Origin: Microbacterium esteraromaticum
GTDB lineage: Bacteria; Actinomycetota; Actinomycetes; Actinomycetales; Microbacteriaceae
Direction of reading: 5' to 3'
Length of the DNA stretch: 64,000 bases
NCBI RefSeq assembly: GCF_014084045.1
Contig: NZ_CP043732.1
Span: 2,666,001-2,730,000 of the forward strand
Below, one piece after another: positions 1 through 9,506 of this stretch (its first letter is position 1; every line of letters begins with the position of its first letter). The notes beneath the pieces were generated by a model. It saw nothing but the letters and a program-made list of their open reading frames with translations, ran no database searches and had not been told where the DNA came from. The position numbers were made by a program, and so were the translations under genes.

Positions 1-31
1 CGCACGGTGCCGGTGCGCAGCCTCGAAACGC

Positions 32-37
32 TACGCT
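32..37 (+). promoter_or_regulatory. Candidate -10 box of dapA (leaderless type)
   Basis: The hexamer TACGCT ends 6 nt before the dapA ATG, which would place the transcription start on or next to the start codon. The same spacing recurs at dapF and ilvD in this window. A purine-rich GAGAGG sits directly against the ATG, too close to act as a normal Shine-Dalgarno. No convincing -35 box is visible. Confidence 0.4.
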
Positions 38-43
38 GAGAGG

Positions 44-1021
44 ATGACGCACGTGGAAAATCCCTTCGGCCAGGTTCTCGTCGCACTGGTGACGCCGATG
101 ACCGCCGACGGCGAGGTCGACTGGCCCGCAACCGAACGGCACATGGATCGCGTCATCAGCGATGGCGCCGACGGCATCGTCGTCACGGGCACCACGGGTG
201 AGACCTCCACCCTCACCGACGACGAGAAGATCCGCCTCGTCGAGGTCGGCAAGGATGTCTCCGCCGGCCGGGCCAAGATCATCACCGGCGGCGGATCCAA
301 TGAGACCGCCCACGCGATCGAGCTGTACAAGGCCAGCGAGAAGGCCGGCGCAGACGGCATCATGATCGTGACGCCGTACTACAACAAGCCGACCCAGGCC
401 GGCATCCTGACGCACTTCCGGCTGGTCGCCGACGCGACCGACCTCCCGGTCATCCTCTACGACATCCCCGGCCGCACCGGGGTGCCCATCAAGTACGAGA
501 CGATCCTGCGCCTGGCGAAGCACCCGAACATCCTCGCCGTGAAGGACGCCAAGGGCGACTTCAGCGAGGTCAGCCGCGTTCTCAACCAGACCGACCTGAT
601 GTACTTCTCGGGCGACGACGCCAACGTCCTGCCGCACCTTTCGATCGGGGCCACCGGGCTGATCGGCGTGACCGCCAACATCACCTCGGCGCCGTACCGC
701 ACCATCGTCGACGCGGTGAACCGCGGCGACCTGGCGACCGCCACCGCAGAGCACAAGCGCCTCGAGCCGCTCGTGCGGGCGGCCATGACCCACGTGCCCG
801 GAACGGTCGCGGCGAAGTACATCCTGCACGGACTCGGGCGGATCAGCAGCCCGCGCGTGCGCCTGCCGCTGGTCGGCCCGGAGGAGTGGGAGGCCGCCCT
901 CATCGAGGACGAGCTCGCGCTCGTCTCCGATGTCGCCGGCGCCGACTTCTCGAACTTCCGTCCCGACCGCAACGCGGCCGCGGGCGGCGCACTGCCCAAG
1001 GTGCACGGCACCACACGATGA
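44..1021 (+). CDS. dapA: 4-hydroxy-tetrahydrodipicolinate synthase
   Basis: Condenses pyruvate with aspartate semialdehyde, the first committed step of the diaminopimelate/lysine pathway, in the cytosol. The 325-aa protein is a DHDPS-type TIM barrel. Visible landmarks are the TGE motif near residues 51-53, the catalytic tyrosine region PYYNK at 111-115, the arginine of DIPGRT at 140-145 and the Schiff-base lysine in AVKDAKGD (Lys167). It is slightly longer than the usual 290-300 aa because of a charged C-terminal tail. RNase J follows 61 nt downstream on the same strand, a pairing common in actinobacteria. A second pathway gene, dapF, lies 12 kb away. The ATG at 44 is supported by homology of the N-terminus (VLVALVTPM). 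Confidence 0.97.
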   Translation: MTHVENPFGQVLVALVTPMTADGEVDWPATERHMDRVISDGADGIVVTGTTGETSTLTDDEKIRLVEVGKDVSAGRAKIITGGGSNETAHAIELYKASEKAGADGIMIVTPYYNKPTQAGILTHFRLVADATDLPVILYDIPGRTGVPIKYETILRLAKHPNILAVKDAKGDFSEVSRVLNQTDLMYFSGDDANVLPHLSIGATGLIGVTANITSAPYRTIVDAVNRGDLATATAEHKRLEPLVRAAMTHVPGTVAAKYILHGLGRISSPRVRLPLVGPEEWEAALIEDELALVSDVAGADFSNFRPDRNAAAGGALPKVHGTTR

Positions 1022-1082
1022 GCGCGTCCTCGCGCTGAAGAACGAAACGACCGGGCACCACGTGCCCGCTTGAGGAGACTGA

Positions 1083-2759
1083 ATGTCCTTCCCCCTCGCC
1101 GAACCCGAACCGCTCGCACCCGGAACGCTGCGGGTCACCCCGCTGGGCGGTCTGGGCGAGGTCGGTCGCAACATGACCACCTTCGAGTACGAGGGAAAGA
1201 TCCTCATCGTCGACTGCGGCGTGCTCTTCCCCGAGGAGCACCAGCCCGGCGTCGACCTGATCCTGCCGGACTTCGAGCCCATCAAGCACCGCCTCGACGA
1301 CGTGGTCGGCGTCGTGCTCACCCACGGCCACGAGGACCACATCGGCGCCGTGCCCTACCTGCTGCGGCTGAAGCAGGACATCCCCCTCATCGGATCCGGG
1401 CTCACTCTCGCGCTCGTCGAGGCGAAGCTCAAAGAGCACCGCATCAAGCCGTTCACCCTCACCGTCACCGAGGGGCAGCGCGAGAACGTCGGGCCGTTCG
1501 ACCTCGAGTTCGTCGCGGTCAACCACTCGATCCCCGACGCTCTGGCCGTCGCCATCCGCACCCCTGCGGGGCTCGCGCTGGCTACAGGCGACTTCAAGAT
1601 GGACCAGCTGCCGCTCGACGGCCGCATCACCGACCTCCGCGCCTTCGCCCGTCTGGGCGAGGAGGGCGTCGACCTGTTCCTCGTCGACTCGACCAACGCC
1701 GACGTGCCGGGGTTCACACCCACTGAGCGCTCGATCGGCCCGGTGCTCGAACAGGTCATCGGCAAAGCGAGCCGACGTGTGATCGTCGCGAGCTTCTCCA
1801 GCCATGTGCACCGCGTGCAGCAGGTGATCGACGCCGCCCACGCGCACGGTCGCCGCGTAGCGTTCCTCGGTCGCAGCATGGTGCGCAACATGACCATCGC
1901 CGAGCAGCTGGGGTACCTCAAGGTCCCGGCGAACGTGCTGATCGACTACAAGAAGGCCCGCGATCTGCCCGACGACAGGATCGTCTACATGTCGACGGGC
2001 TCGCAGGGCGAGCCGATGGCCGTGCTCAGCCGCATGGCGAACCTCGACCACGCGATCGAACCCGGCGAGGGCGACACCGTCATCCTCGCCTCGAGCCTCA
2101 TCCCCGGCAACGAGAACGCGGTCTACCGCGTGATCGACGGGCTGACCAAGCTCGGGGCGAACGTCGTGCACAAGGCCAACGCGCAGGTGCACGTGTCCGG
2201 TCACGCCGCAGCCGGCGAGCTCATCTACTGCTACAACATCCTCAAGCCGAGGAACGTGCTCCCGGTGCACGGCGAGTACCGTCATCTCATCGCGAACGCG
2301 AAGCTGGCCCAGGCCACCGGCATCCCCGAGGAGCGCACGATCGTCGGCGGCAACGGCACGATCATCGACCTGCGCGACGGCGAGGCCAGGGTCGCCGGTC
2401 AGCTCGACATCGGCTTCGTGTACGTCGACGGCTCGACCGTCGGCGGCATCACGGATGCGGATCTGAAGGACCGAAGGATCCTCGGCGAGGAGGGCTTCGT
2501 ATCGGTCATCGTCGTCGTCGACTCCTCGACGGGGCGGATCATCTCCGGCCCCGAGATCCATGCGCGCGGCGTCGCCGAGGACGACTCGGTATTCGACGAC
2601 ATCACGCCGAAGATCGTCGCGGCCCTCGAGGAGGCCGCACGAAACGGCGTGCGCGACAATCACGCGCTCTCGCAGATCATCCGTCGCACGATCGGCCGCT
2701 GGGTCAACCAGAAGCTGCGCCGCCGCCCGATGATCGTGCCGCTCGTCATCGAGGCCTGA
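1083..2759 (+). CDS. rnj: Ribonuclease J
   Basis: Metallo-beta-lactamase/beta-CASP ribonuclease with endonuclease and 5'-3' exonuclease activity in mRNA decay and rRNA maturation. The 558-aa protein carries the zinc-binding HGHEDH motif at residues 81-86, further metal-site histidines (VNHSIPD, HGEYRH) and a beta-CASP domain in the middle. The C-terminal domain ends in a basic stretch near NQKLRRRPM, normal for the family. A GAGGAG Shine-Dalgarno precedes the ATG. It sits between dapA and ftsK, the usual actinobacterial context. Confidence 0.96.
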   Translation: MSFPLAEPEPLAPGTLRVTPLGGLGEVGRNMTTFEYEGKILIVDCGVLFPEEHQPGVDLILPDFEPIKHRLDDVVGVVLTHGHEDHIGAVPYLLRLKQDIPLIGSGLTLALVEAKLKEHRIKPFTLTVTEGQRENVGPFDLEFVAVNHSIPDALAVAIRTPAGLALATGDFKMDQLPLDGRITDLRAFARLGEEGVDLFLVDSTNADVPGFTPTERSIGPVLEQVIGKASRRVIVASFSSHVHRVQQVIDAAHAHGRRVAFLGRSMVRNMTIAEQLGYLKVPANVLIDYKKARDLPDDRIVYMSTGSQGEPMAVLSRMANLDHAIEPGEGDTVILASSLIPGNENAVYRVIDGLTKLGANVVHKANAQVHVSGHAAAGELIYCYNILKPRNVLPVHGEYRHLIANAKLAQATGIPEERTIVGGNGTIIDLRDGEARVAGQLDIGFVYVDGSTVGGITDADLKDRRILGEEGFVSVIVVVDSSTGRIISGPEIHARGVAEDDSVFDDITPKIVAALEEAARNGVRDNHALSQIIRRTIGRWVNQKLRRRPMIVPLVIEA

Positions 2760-2819
2760 TACCGCGCAAAGCCGCGTCATTGCGGGCCGTTGTCCGCCGC
2801 CGGCCGTACCGTGGAACAC

Positions 2820-5582
2820 ATGGCCAGGAGCACCACCAAGTCCGAGCGCGCGTCCGAGAGCGCGAACTCGCCGCGCCCGAAGCGGCAGACGACCGCTCGA
2901 TCGAGCGCGAAAGCCGCTCCGGCCCCGAAGAAGTACATCGACGAGGCCGAGCGGACCCCGCTCGGCGTGCGCATGTGGCTGGGCCTGGCGCACGGCGTCG
3001 GCGGGCTCTTCCGGGCATTCGGACCCGAGAACCTCGAGAAGGACCAGCGCCGAGACGGCTTTCCGCTGCTGCTCGTGCTGTTCGCGATCATCGGCGGCGT
3101 GGTCGAGTGGTTCTTCATCGGTGATGCCATCGCCCAGAACATCAGCGCCTTCACCTGGGGACTCCTGGTCGGACGCGTCGCATTCGTGCTCCCCGTCCTC
3201 CTGCTCCTGCTCGCGGGATGGCTGTTCCGCCATCCGTCCTCCGTGCATGACAACGGCCGGATCGGGATCGGATTCGGGCTCTTCGTGCTCTCGCTCGCCG
3301 GCATCCTGCACGTGGCATCCGGCACGGCAGGCGCGACGGGTGCGATCGTGCGACCCCAGCCGCGGGACGGCATGCCCGACCTCAGCGCCGCAGGCGGACT
3401 GTTCGGGTGGATGCTCGGTGAGCCGCTGGCCTACCTCACCCCGGTCGTCGCGTACATCGTCCTCGCGCTGCTGAGCGTGCTCAGCATCCTGATCCTCACC
3501 AAGACGCCCCCGAACCGCATCGGCGAGCGACTCGGCGACCTGTACGCCTGGATGTTCGGCGCCGAGCGCCCGATGCGCGCCGTCGCCGCCGAGTCCGGGC
3601 CCGAGGACGACGACGAGAAGGACGATGCGCTGCCGTGGTGGCGCCGCAACAAGAGCGGCCGCGAGGAGACGCCGGACGACGGGGTCGACTCGCAGGCGAT
3701 CACCGCGCTGTTCGATGAGCCTGCCCAGAAGACGGCGTACGACCAGGCGGTCATCGTCGACGACGAGCCCGCCCATCACGACGCGGCAGACGCGGCGACG
3801 GAGGTGCTCTCCGACGTCAGCGCCCTGACCGGACTGCTCGGCGAGCAGAACACCACAGCGCTGCTGGACGACGCGGGCTCGACGGGCGAGCTGCCCGGTC
3901 TCGACGGCTTCGGCACCGATGGCCCGGGGGAGAGGGGCATGCAGGCCCCCGCCGCTCCCTACGTGCTGCCCTCCACCGCCGTGCTGAAGTCGGGACCTCC
4001 GCCGGTCGTGCGCTCGGATGCCACCGATCGCACGATCGAGCAGATCACCAGCGTGCTCGAGCAGTTCAAGGTCGATGCGAAGGTCACCGGCTTCTCGCGC
4101 GGACCGACTGTCACGCAGTACGAGGTCGAGGTCGGTCATGGCGTCAAGGTCGAGAAGATCCTGCAGCTGAGCAACAACTTCGCGTACGCGGTCGCGTCGA
4201 ACGATGTGCGCATCCTCTCTCCGATTCCAGGCAAGAGCGCGATCGGCATCGAGATCCCCAACGTCGACAAGGAGACGGTGGCCCTCGGCGATGTCCTGCG
4301 CTCGACCGCCGCGCAGAAGAGCACCCACCCTCTGACGATCGGCGTCGGCAAGGACGTCGGCGGCAACATCGTCGTCGCGAACCTCGCCAAGATGCCCCAC
4401 CTGCTCGTCGCCGGCTCCACGGGCTCCGGCAAGTCCAGCTTCGTGAACTCGATGATCACCAGCCTGCTCATGCGCGCCCGTCCGGCCGATGTGCGCATGG
4501 TGCTGATCGACCCCAAGCGCGTCGAGCTGACCAGCTATGCGGGCGTCCCGCATCTGATCACGCCCATCATCACGAACCCGAAGAAGGCGGCCGAGGCGCT
4601 GCAGTGGGTCGTGAAGGAGATGGACATGCGGTACGACGACCTCGCGTCGTTCGGATACCGCCACATCGACGACTTCAACAAGGCCGTCCGTGCCGGCGAG
4701 GTGCAGGTGCCTCCCGGCAGCGAGAGGGTGCTCAAGCCATACCCGTATCTGCTGGTCGTGGTCGATGAGCTCGCCGATCTGATGATGGTCGCCCCGCGTG
4801 ACGTCGAGGATTCGATCGTGCGCATCACGCAGCTGGCACGCGCCTCTGGCATCCATCTTGTGCTGGCCACACAGCGGCCGAGCGTCGATGTCGTCACCGG
4901 TCTGATCAAGGCCAACGTGCCGTCGCGCCTCGCCTTCGCCGTGACGAGCGTCACCGACAGCCGCGTCATCCTCGACGCGCCGGGGGCCGACAAGCTGATC
5001 GGTCAGGGTGACGCGCTCTTCTCGCCGATGGGCTCCTCGAAGCCGTTCCGTCTCCAGGGCGCGTGGGTCGATGAGAGCGAGATCTCCGCGGTCGTCAAGC
5101 ACGTCACACAGCAGGCGCGTCCGGAGTACCGCCCCGACGTGCAGGAATCGGCGGAGGCCCGCAAGAAGGAGGTCGACGAGGACATCGGAGACGACCTCGA
5201 GCTTCTGCTCGCGGCGGCGGAGCTGATCGTGTCGTCGCAGTTCGGCTCGACCTCGATGCTCCAGCGCAAGCTCCGGGTCGGCTTCGCCAAGGCGGGGCGC
5301 CTGATGGACCTGCTCGAATCGCGCGAGATCGTCGGCCCGTCGGAGGGATCGAAGGCGCGCGACGTGCTGGTGACCTCCGAGCAGCTGCCCGGTGTGCTGG
5401 CGAAGCTGCGCGGCGAGGACGCGCCGGCGGCAGCGCCGAGTGCGGCAGCGGCTCCAGGCCCCGCTGCCCAGGCCGACCACTACGGACAGGATCCCGTCGC
5501 CCAGCAATTCGAGGGGCTGCCCGTGGTCGAGAGCGATGACGACGGGGATGAGGACGCCTGGGGCCTCACGGGGCGCGACTGA
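2820..5582 (+). CDS. ftsK: DNA translocase FtsK/SpoIIIE
   Basis: Septum-anchored ATP-driven DNA pump that clears chromosome DNA at division. The 920-aa protein has an N-terminal basic tail, about four membrane segments between residues 85 and 240, an acidic linker, then the RecA-like motor with Walker A GSTGSGKS near residues 531-538 and the Walker B region [15 protein letters not shown]. The C-terminal winged-helix gamma domain (from [20 protein letters not shown]) binds KOPS/SRS-type sites. An in-frame TTG lies ten codons upstream, but the ATG at 2820 follows a TACCGT box by 7 nt and suits a leaderless start. The stop overlaps pgsA by one base (TGATG), so the two are probably cotranscribed. 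Confidence 0.95.
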   Translation: MARSTTKSERASESANSPRPKRQTTARSSAKAAPAPKKYIDEAERTPLGVRMWLGLAHGVGGLFRAFGPENLEKDQRRDGFPLLLVLFAIIGGVVEWFFIGDAIAQNISAFTWGLLVGRVAFVLPVLLLLLAGWLFRHPSSVHDNGRIGIGFGLFVLSLAGILHVASGTAGATGAIVRPQPRDGMPDLSAAGGLFGWMLGEPLAYLTPVVAYIVLALLSVLSILILTKTPPNRIGERLGDLYAWMFGAERPMRAVAAESGPEDDDEKDDALPWWRRNKSGREETPDDGVDSQAITALFDEPAQKTAYDQAVIVDDEPAHHDAADAATEVLSDVSALTGLLGEQNTTALLDDAGSTGELPGLDGFGTDGPGERGMQAPAAPYVLPSTAVLKSGPPPVVRSDATDRTIEQITSVLEQFKVDAKVTGFSRGPTVTQYEVEVGHGVKVEKILQLSNNFAYAVASNDVRILSPIPGKSAIGIEIPNVDKETVALGDVLRSTAAQKSTHPLTIGVGKDVGGNIVVANLAKMPHLLVAGSTGSGKSSFVNSMITSLLMRARPADVRMVLIDPKRVELTSYAGVPHLITPIITNPKKAAEALQWVVKEMDMRYDDLASFGYRHIDDFNKAVRAGEVQVPPGSERVLKPYPYLLVVVDELADLMMVAPRDVEDSIVRITQLARASGIHLVLATQRPSVDVVTGLIKANVPSRLAFAVTSVTDSRVILDAPGADKLIGQGDALFSPMGSSKPFRLQGAWVDESEISAVVKHVTQQARPEYRPDVQESAEARKKEVDEDIGDDLELLLAAAELIVSSQFGSTSMLQRKLRVGFAKAGRLMDLLESREIVGPSEGSKARDVLVTSEQLPGVLAKLRGEDAPAAAPSAAAAPGPAAQADHYGQDPVAQQFEGLPVVESDDDGDEDAWGLTGRD

Positions 5583-6157
5583 TGGCGATCCCACGGCAGT
5601 TGCCCAACGCCATCACCGTCGCGCGCATTCCGCTCGCGGTGGTCTTCTTCGTGCTCCTGCTCGTTGCGGGAACCTTCGGTGCTGATGACATCGTGATGCG
5701 CTGGGTGGCCGCGGGACTGTTCGTGCTGGCCATCTCCACCGACTGGGTCGACGGCTACCTGGCACGCAGGTACGACATCGTCAGCGACTTCGGAAAGCTG
5801 TGGGATCCGATCGCCGACAAGCTGCTCACCGGCGCCGGCTTCCTGGGGCTCGCCATCCTGGGCGAGGTGCCGTGGTGGATCGTCGTGGTCATCCTCGTGC
5901 GGGAATGGGCCATCACGATCCATCGCTTCACGCTCGTGCACGAGCACGTGGTCGCCGCGGCCTGGATGGGCAAGATCAAGACCGTCGTGCAGGGAGTCGC
6001 GCTGAGCTGGGCTCTTCTGCCGCTGCATGGCGTTGTCGGGCAGACCACCTGGGTCGTGGTCACTCAGGTGCTGATGATCCTCGCGCTCGTGCTCACCGTG
6101 GCGAGTGGCATCGACTACGTGGTCGCGCAGGTGCGCGGCCGCCGCAGGGCAGGATGA
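5582..6157 (+). CDS. pgsA: CDP-diacylglycerol-glycerol-3-phosphate 3-phosphatidyltransferase
   Basis: Integral membrane enzyme that makes phosphatidylglycerol phosphate from CDP-diacylglycerol and glycerol 3-phosphate. The 191-aa protein has the CDP-alcohol phosphotransferase signature around residues 54-79: Asp54, Asp57-Gly58, Ala61-Arg62, Gly71, Asp75 and Asp79. Several hydrophobic helices surround it. It overlaps ftsK by one base and cinA by four (ATGA), so it belongs to a coupled operon. The closely related phosphatidylinositol-phosphate synthase is less likely, given the ftsK-pgsA-cinA-clgR context. Confidence 0.93.
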   Translation: MAIPRQLPNAITVARIPLAVVFFVLLLVAGTFGADDIVMRWVAAGLFVLAISTDWVDGYLARRYDIVSDFGKLWDPIADKLLTGAGFLGLAILGEVPWWIVVVILVREWAITIHRFTLVHEHVVAAAWMGKIKTVVQGVALSWALLPLHGVVGQTTWVVVTQVLMILALVLTVASGIDYVVAQVRGRRRAG

Positions 6158-6636
6158 CCGACGCATCGACGCTGGTCGACGCGCTTCGCGAGCGCGGCTG
6201 GACTCTGGGCGTCGCCGAGTCGCTGACCGGCGGAGCGGTGGCCGCGGAGATCGTCTCGGTACCCGGCGCATCGGCCGTGCTGCTCGGTGGCGTCGTGGCG
6301 TACGCGACGCCGGTGAAGCAGACGCTGCTTGGCGTCGACGAGGCGCTTCTCGCCGCGCACGGACCGGTGCACCCCGAGGTCGCGGCGCAGATGGCGGAGG
6401 GCGTACGGCGCGCCGTCGCCGTCGCGGGCCGTCCGGCCGACGTCGGCATCGCGACGACGGGGATCGCAGGTCCGGATTCACCCGACGGCCAGCCGGTCGG
6501 CACCGTGCACATCGGGATCGTCACACCGCGCGGCGTGCGCAGCATCCCGCACCTGTTCGCCGGTACGCGGTCTCAGGTGCGGCTCCAGGCCAGGGATGCA
6601 GCCATCTCGGCAGCGCTCGAGGCGATACGGGAATAG
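6154..6636 (+). CDS. cinA: CinA-family nicotinamide-nucleotide amidohydrolase (PncC)
   Basis: The 160-aa protein corresponds to the C-terminal CinA domain alone, which in characterised members deamidates nicotinamide mononucleotide. The signature AESLTGG lies at residues 21-27, with GGVVAYAT and TTGIAGPD further on. It lacks the N-terminal MoCF-like domain of two-domain CinA, the common state in actinobacteria. The start was placed at the ATG whose ATGA overlaps the pgsA stop. A longer in-frame extension upstream runs through pgsA and is not credible. Biological role in this lineage is inferred from the family. Confidence 0.9.
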   Translation: MTDASTLVDALRERGWTLGVAESLTGGAVAAEIVSVPGASAVLLGGVVAYATPVKQTLLGVDEALLAAHGPVHPEVAAQMAEGVRRAVAVAGRPADVGIATTGIAGPDSPDGQPVGTVHIGIVTPRGVRSIPHLFAGTRSQVRLQARDAAISAALEAIRE

Positions 6637-6789
6637 CTGCGCGTCCGCCGTCGTTTTCGATTATGTGGCAGATCGCTCACTCACAACTGAAGCACAGCGA
6701 GAAACAGTAGATTCAACGACACCCAGTCGGGTTAGACTGGCGATCCCCTCGGAGCAGATTCCGGGTGGCGCGACGGAAAGGAGGTTCCG

Positions 6790-7098
6790 ATGATCCTCGT
6801 CAGACAGGAGATCGGCGATGTGCTGCGGGACTTCCGCCTGCAGAAGGGGCGCACCCTCCGACAGGTCGCCAGCAAGGCGTCCGTGGCCCTCGGCTACCTG
6901 AGCGAGGTCGAGCGCGGTCAGAAGGAGGCGTCCAGCGAGATCCTCGCATCGGTCGCCGAGGCGCTCGACGTGCCCATCTCGACGATCATGCGCGAGGTAG
7001 GCGATCGCATCTCGGTGCTCGAGGGACTCAGCCCCTTCCCGGATGTCGTTCCCGACGACCTCGTCGCCGCAGTCGAGCCCGAGCTGTCGCTGCGCTGA
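6790..7098 (+). CDS. clgR: XRE-family regulator, ClgR-like
   Basis: The 102-aa protein has a lambda-repressor-type helix-turn-helix from about residue 10 to 70 (LRQVASKASVALGYLSEVER, ASVAEALDVP). Position directly after pgsA and cinA matches ClgR, the activator of clp protease and other stress genes in actinobacteria. In its promoter region the hexamer TAGACT lies at 6734-6739, and an extended Shine-Dalgarno AAAGGAGG at 6777-6784 is spaced 5 nt from the ATG, the strongest ribosome binding site in this part of the window. Assignment rests on length, HTH sequence and synteny; targets cannot be seen here. Confidence 0.88.
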   Translation: MILVRQEIGDVLRDFRLQKGRTLRQVASKASVALGYLSEVERGQKEASSEILASVAEALDVPISTIMREVGDRISVLEGLSPFPDVVPDDLVAAVEPELSLR

Positions 7099-7121
7099 AC
7101 GCGCGGCGACGCTCCTCACCC

Positions 7122-7343
7122 ATGCGACGCAGCGAGTTCCTCCGCGCGGTCGACGACGAGTTCGGCGGTCGCGCGGACTCTCTCACGCATGACCTGATCC
7201 TCGGATCGCTCGGCAGAACCGCTCGCGACGCGTTAGATGCCGGTGTTCCCCCTCGTGACATCTGGCTGGCGCTGTGCGAAGAGACCGACGTGCCGGCCGC
7301 CCGCCGGTATGGCGTCGGCAGACTCGACCCTCGCGAACGCTGA
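7122..7343 (+). CDS. DUF3046-family small protein
   Basis: A 73-aa acidic, helical protein (MRRSEFLRAVDDEFG, then ARDALDAGVPPRDIWLALC and a VP..RR.G motif). It matches the actinobacterial DUF3046 family, which is regularly found between clgR and recA. Function is unknown. It starts 23 nt after clgR and probably shares its transcript. A LexA-type box for recA lies just beyond its stop. Confidence 0.85.
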   Translation: MRRSEFLRAVDDEFGGRADSLTHDLILGSLGRTARDALDAGVPPRDIWLALCEETDVPAARRYGVGRLDPRER

Positions 7344-7375
7344 TCGAATCTCGCGCGCGCTCTTTCGGCGTGTCG

Positions 7376-7391
7376 TCGAAGGTGTGTTCGA
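7376..7391. promoter_or_regulatory. LexA (SOS) operator upstream of recA
   Basis: TCGAAG-GTGT-GTTCGA matches the actinobacterial SOS box TCGAAC-N4-GTTCGA at 15 of 16 constrained and spacer positions (one mismatch in the left arm). A plausible -10 (TAATGT, 7400-7405) lies so that the box covers the -35 region, as expected for LexA repression of recA. The lexA gene itself is not in this window. Confidence 0.8.
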
Positions 7392-7589
7392 TGAGCGCGT
7401 AATGTTCTGCACAAGTGGTCTTGACGTCACCTTCTCCACATCAGACGCTGCCGCCGATCGAATGTCGGTGGTCGCACCTACGGTGAGGGATGTGGCACCG
7501 AGCCATACGCCTTGTCGCAGAGTCGCTCCGTCCGGAGCGGCCGCGACAGCCTACAGGCGGCAGAACTTCGAGATACAGAGGAGCACGTC

Positions 7590-8633
<1,044 letters not shown>

Positions 8634-8646
8634 TGTCGTCGTCCGA

Positions 8647-8766
8647 CGTGTTTCGACGTCGCTCAACAACCGTGTTTCGACGTCGCTCAACAACCGTGTT
8701 TCGGCGTCGCTCAACAACCGTGTTTCGGCGTCGCTCAACAACCGTGTTTCGGCGTCGCTCAACAAC
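8647..8766. repeat. Five tandem 24-bp repeats between recA and recX
   Basis: Five head-to-tail 24-bp units (CGTGTTTCGRCGTCGCTCAA plus CAAC), at 8647, 8671, 8695, 8719 and 8743. The first two units have A and the last three G at the variable position, so the array looks like two successive amplification steps. It fills nearly all of the recA-recX spacer. There are no spacers between units, so it is not a CRISPR. The unit resembles an interspersed GC-rich repeat I associate with Microbacteriaceae intergenic regions; that association is from memory. Confidence 0.95.
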
Positions 8767-8777
8767 CGGGGTGAGCT

Positions 8778-9446
8778 ATGCAATCCGCTGATGCTGACGA
8801 CCTCGCACCGATCATTCCGCTGTTCGGCGGCCGAGGCGCCGACCCTTCCACGGGGCCGGCGCGGCCGGCCGGAGCGCGGTTCGGGGTTGCGAGCGACGAT
8901 GACGACGTGATTCAGGCCGAGCCGGACGCCGAAGAGGTGCGTCGCCGCGCAGAGGACGCGCTGGTACGCAAGCTGCGGGCCAAGCAGCTTTCGGTCTCCG
9001 AGTCGCGCTCGGTGCTGCGCGAGAACGATCTCGATCGAGATGCGATCGAGGACGTCATCGACGAGTTCCTGCGCCGTGGCTATCTCGACGATCGCACGCT
9101 GGCCTCGCTGCTCGTCACCTCGGGTTCAGAGCGCAAGGGCCAGGGGCGGATCGCCCTCGCCCGCTCGCTCGCTCAGAGGGGCATCCCGCGCGAGGTCATC
9201 GACGATGCCCTCGAAGAGCTGCCCGACGATGACGCCGAGCGGGCGCTGGAGTTCGCTCGTGGCAAGGCGCCAGGAATGAGCCGTCTCGATTACGACACGG
9301 CCCTGCGCCGGCTGCACGGGCAGCTCGCTCGTCGCGGCTACGGCGGATCCGTGGCGATGGACGCAGCCCGCACCGCGCTCAGCGAGGTCGGGGTGCGCCG
9401 CGCGAGCGCTCGGACCTCGGGCGTGCGGTTCGTCGACTCCGAGTGA
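8778..9446 (+). CDS. recX: Regulatory protein RecX
   Basis: Inhibits RecA filament growth and activity. The 222-aa protein has a non-conserved acidic N-terminus of about 55 residues, then the three-helix RecX repeats: RAEDALVRKLRAKQLS, VIDEFLRRGYLDD, and ARSLAQRGIPREVIDDAL. The final repeat includes QLARRGYGG. It lies 144 nt after recA in the same direction, the classic recAX arrangement, with the tandem repeat array between the two. The ATG at 8778 is the first plausible start beyond the repeats. Confidence 0.93.
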   Translation: MQSADADDLAPIIPLFGGRGADPSTGPARPAGARFGVASDDDDVIQAEPDAEEVRRRAEDALVRKLRAKQLSVSESRSVLRENDLDRDAIEDVIDEFLRRGYLDDRTLASLLVTSGSERKGQGRIALARSLAQRGIPREVIDDALEELPDDDAERALEFARGKAPGMSRLDYDTALRRLHGQLARRGYGGSVAMDAARTALSEVGVRRASARTSGVRFVDSE

Positions 9447-9453
9447 TGATCCG

Positions 9454-9496
9454 TTCTACGAGCCGCTCGGCCCCTCTGGCCCGGCGGCTCGTAGAA
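9454..9496. promoter_or_regulatory. 13-bp inverted repeat in the recX-miaB spacer, overlapping the miaB -10
   Basis: Perfect arms TTCTACGAGCCGC (9454-9466) and GCGGCTCGTAGAA (9484-9496) flank a 17-nt centre. TAGAAT at 9492-9497 in the right arm is a good -10 box for miaB, with the predicted start point only about 3 nt before the ATG at 9507. There is no T-tract, so a pure terminator role is uncertain. It could be an operator, a terminator for recX, or both. Confidence 0.6.
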
Positions 9497-9506
9497 TGTA
9501 CTCACC

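Noticed and set aside
900..5594. A very long open frame on the minus strand (about 1564 codons) across rnj and ftsK
   Set aside because: It is antisense to two clearly recognisable genes, its residues are dominated by Arg, Asp, His and Leu as expected for a GC-rich shadow frame, and no family motif is visible.
8647..8766. CRISPR-like array
   Set aside because: The units are directly adjacent with no spacers, and no cas genes are present.
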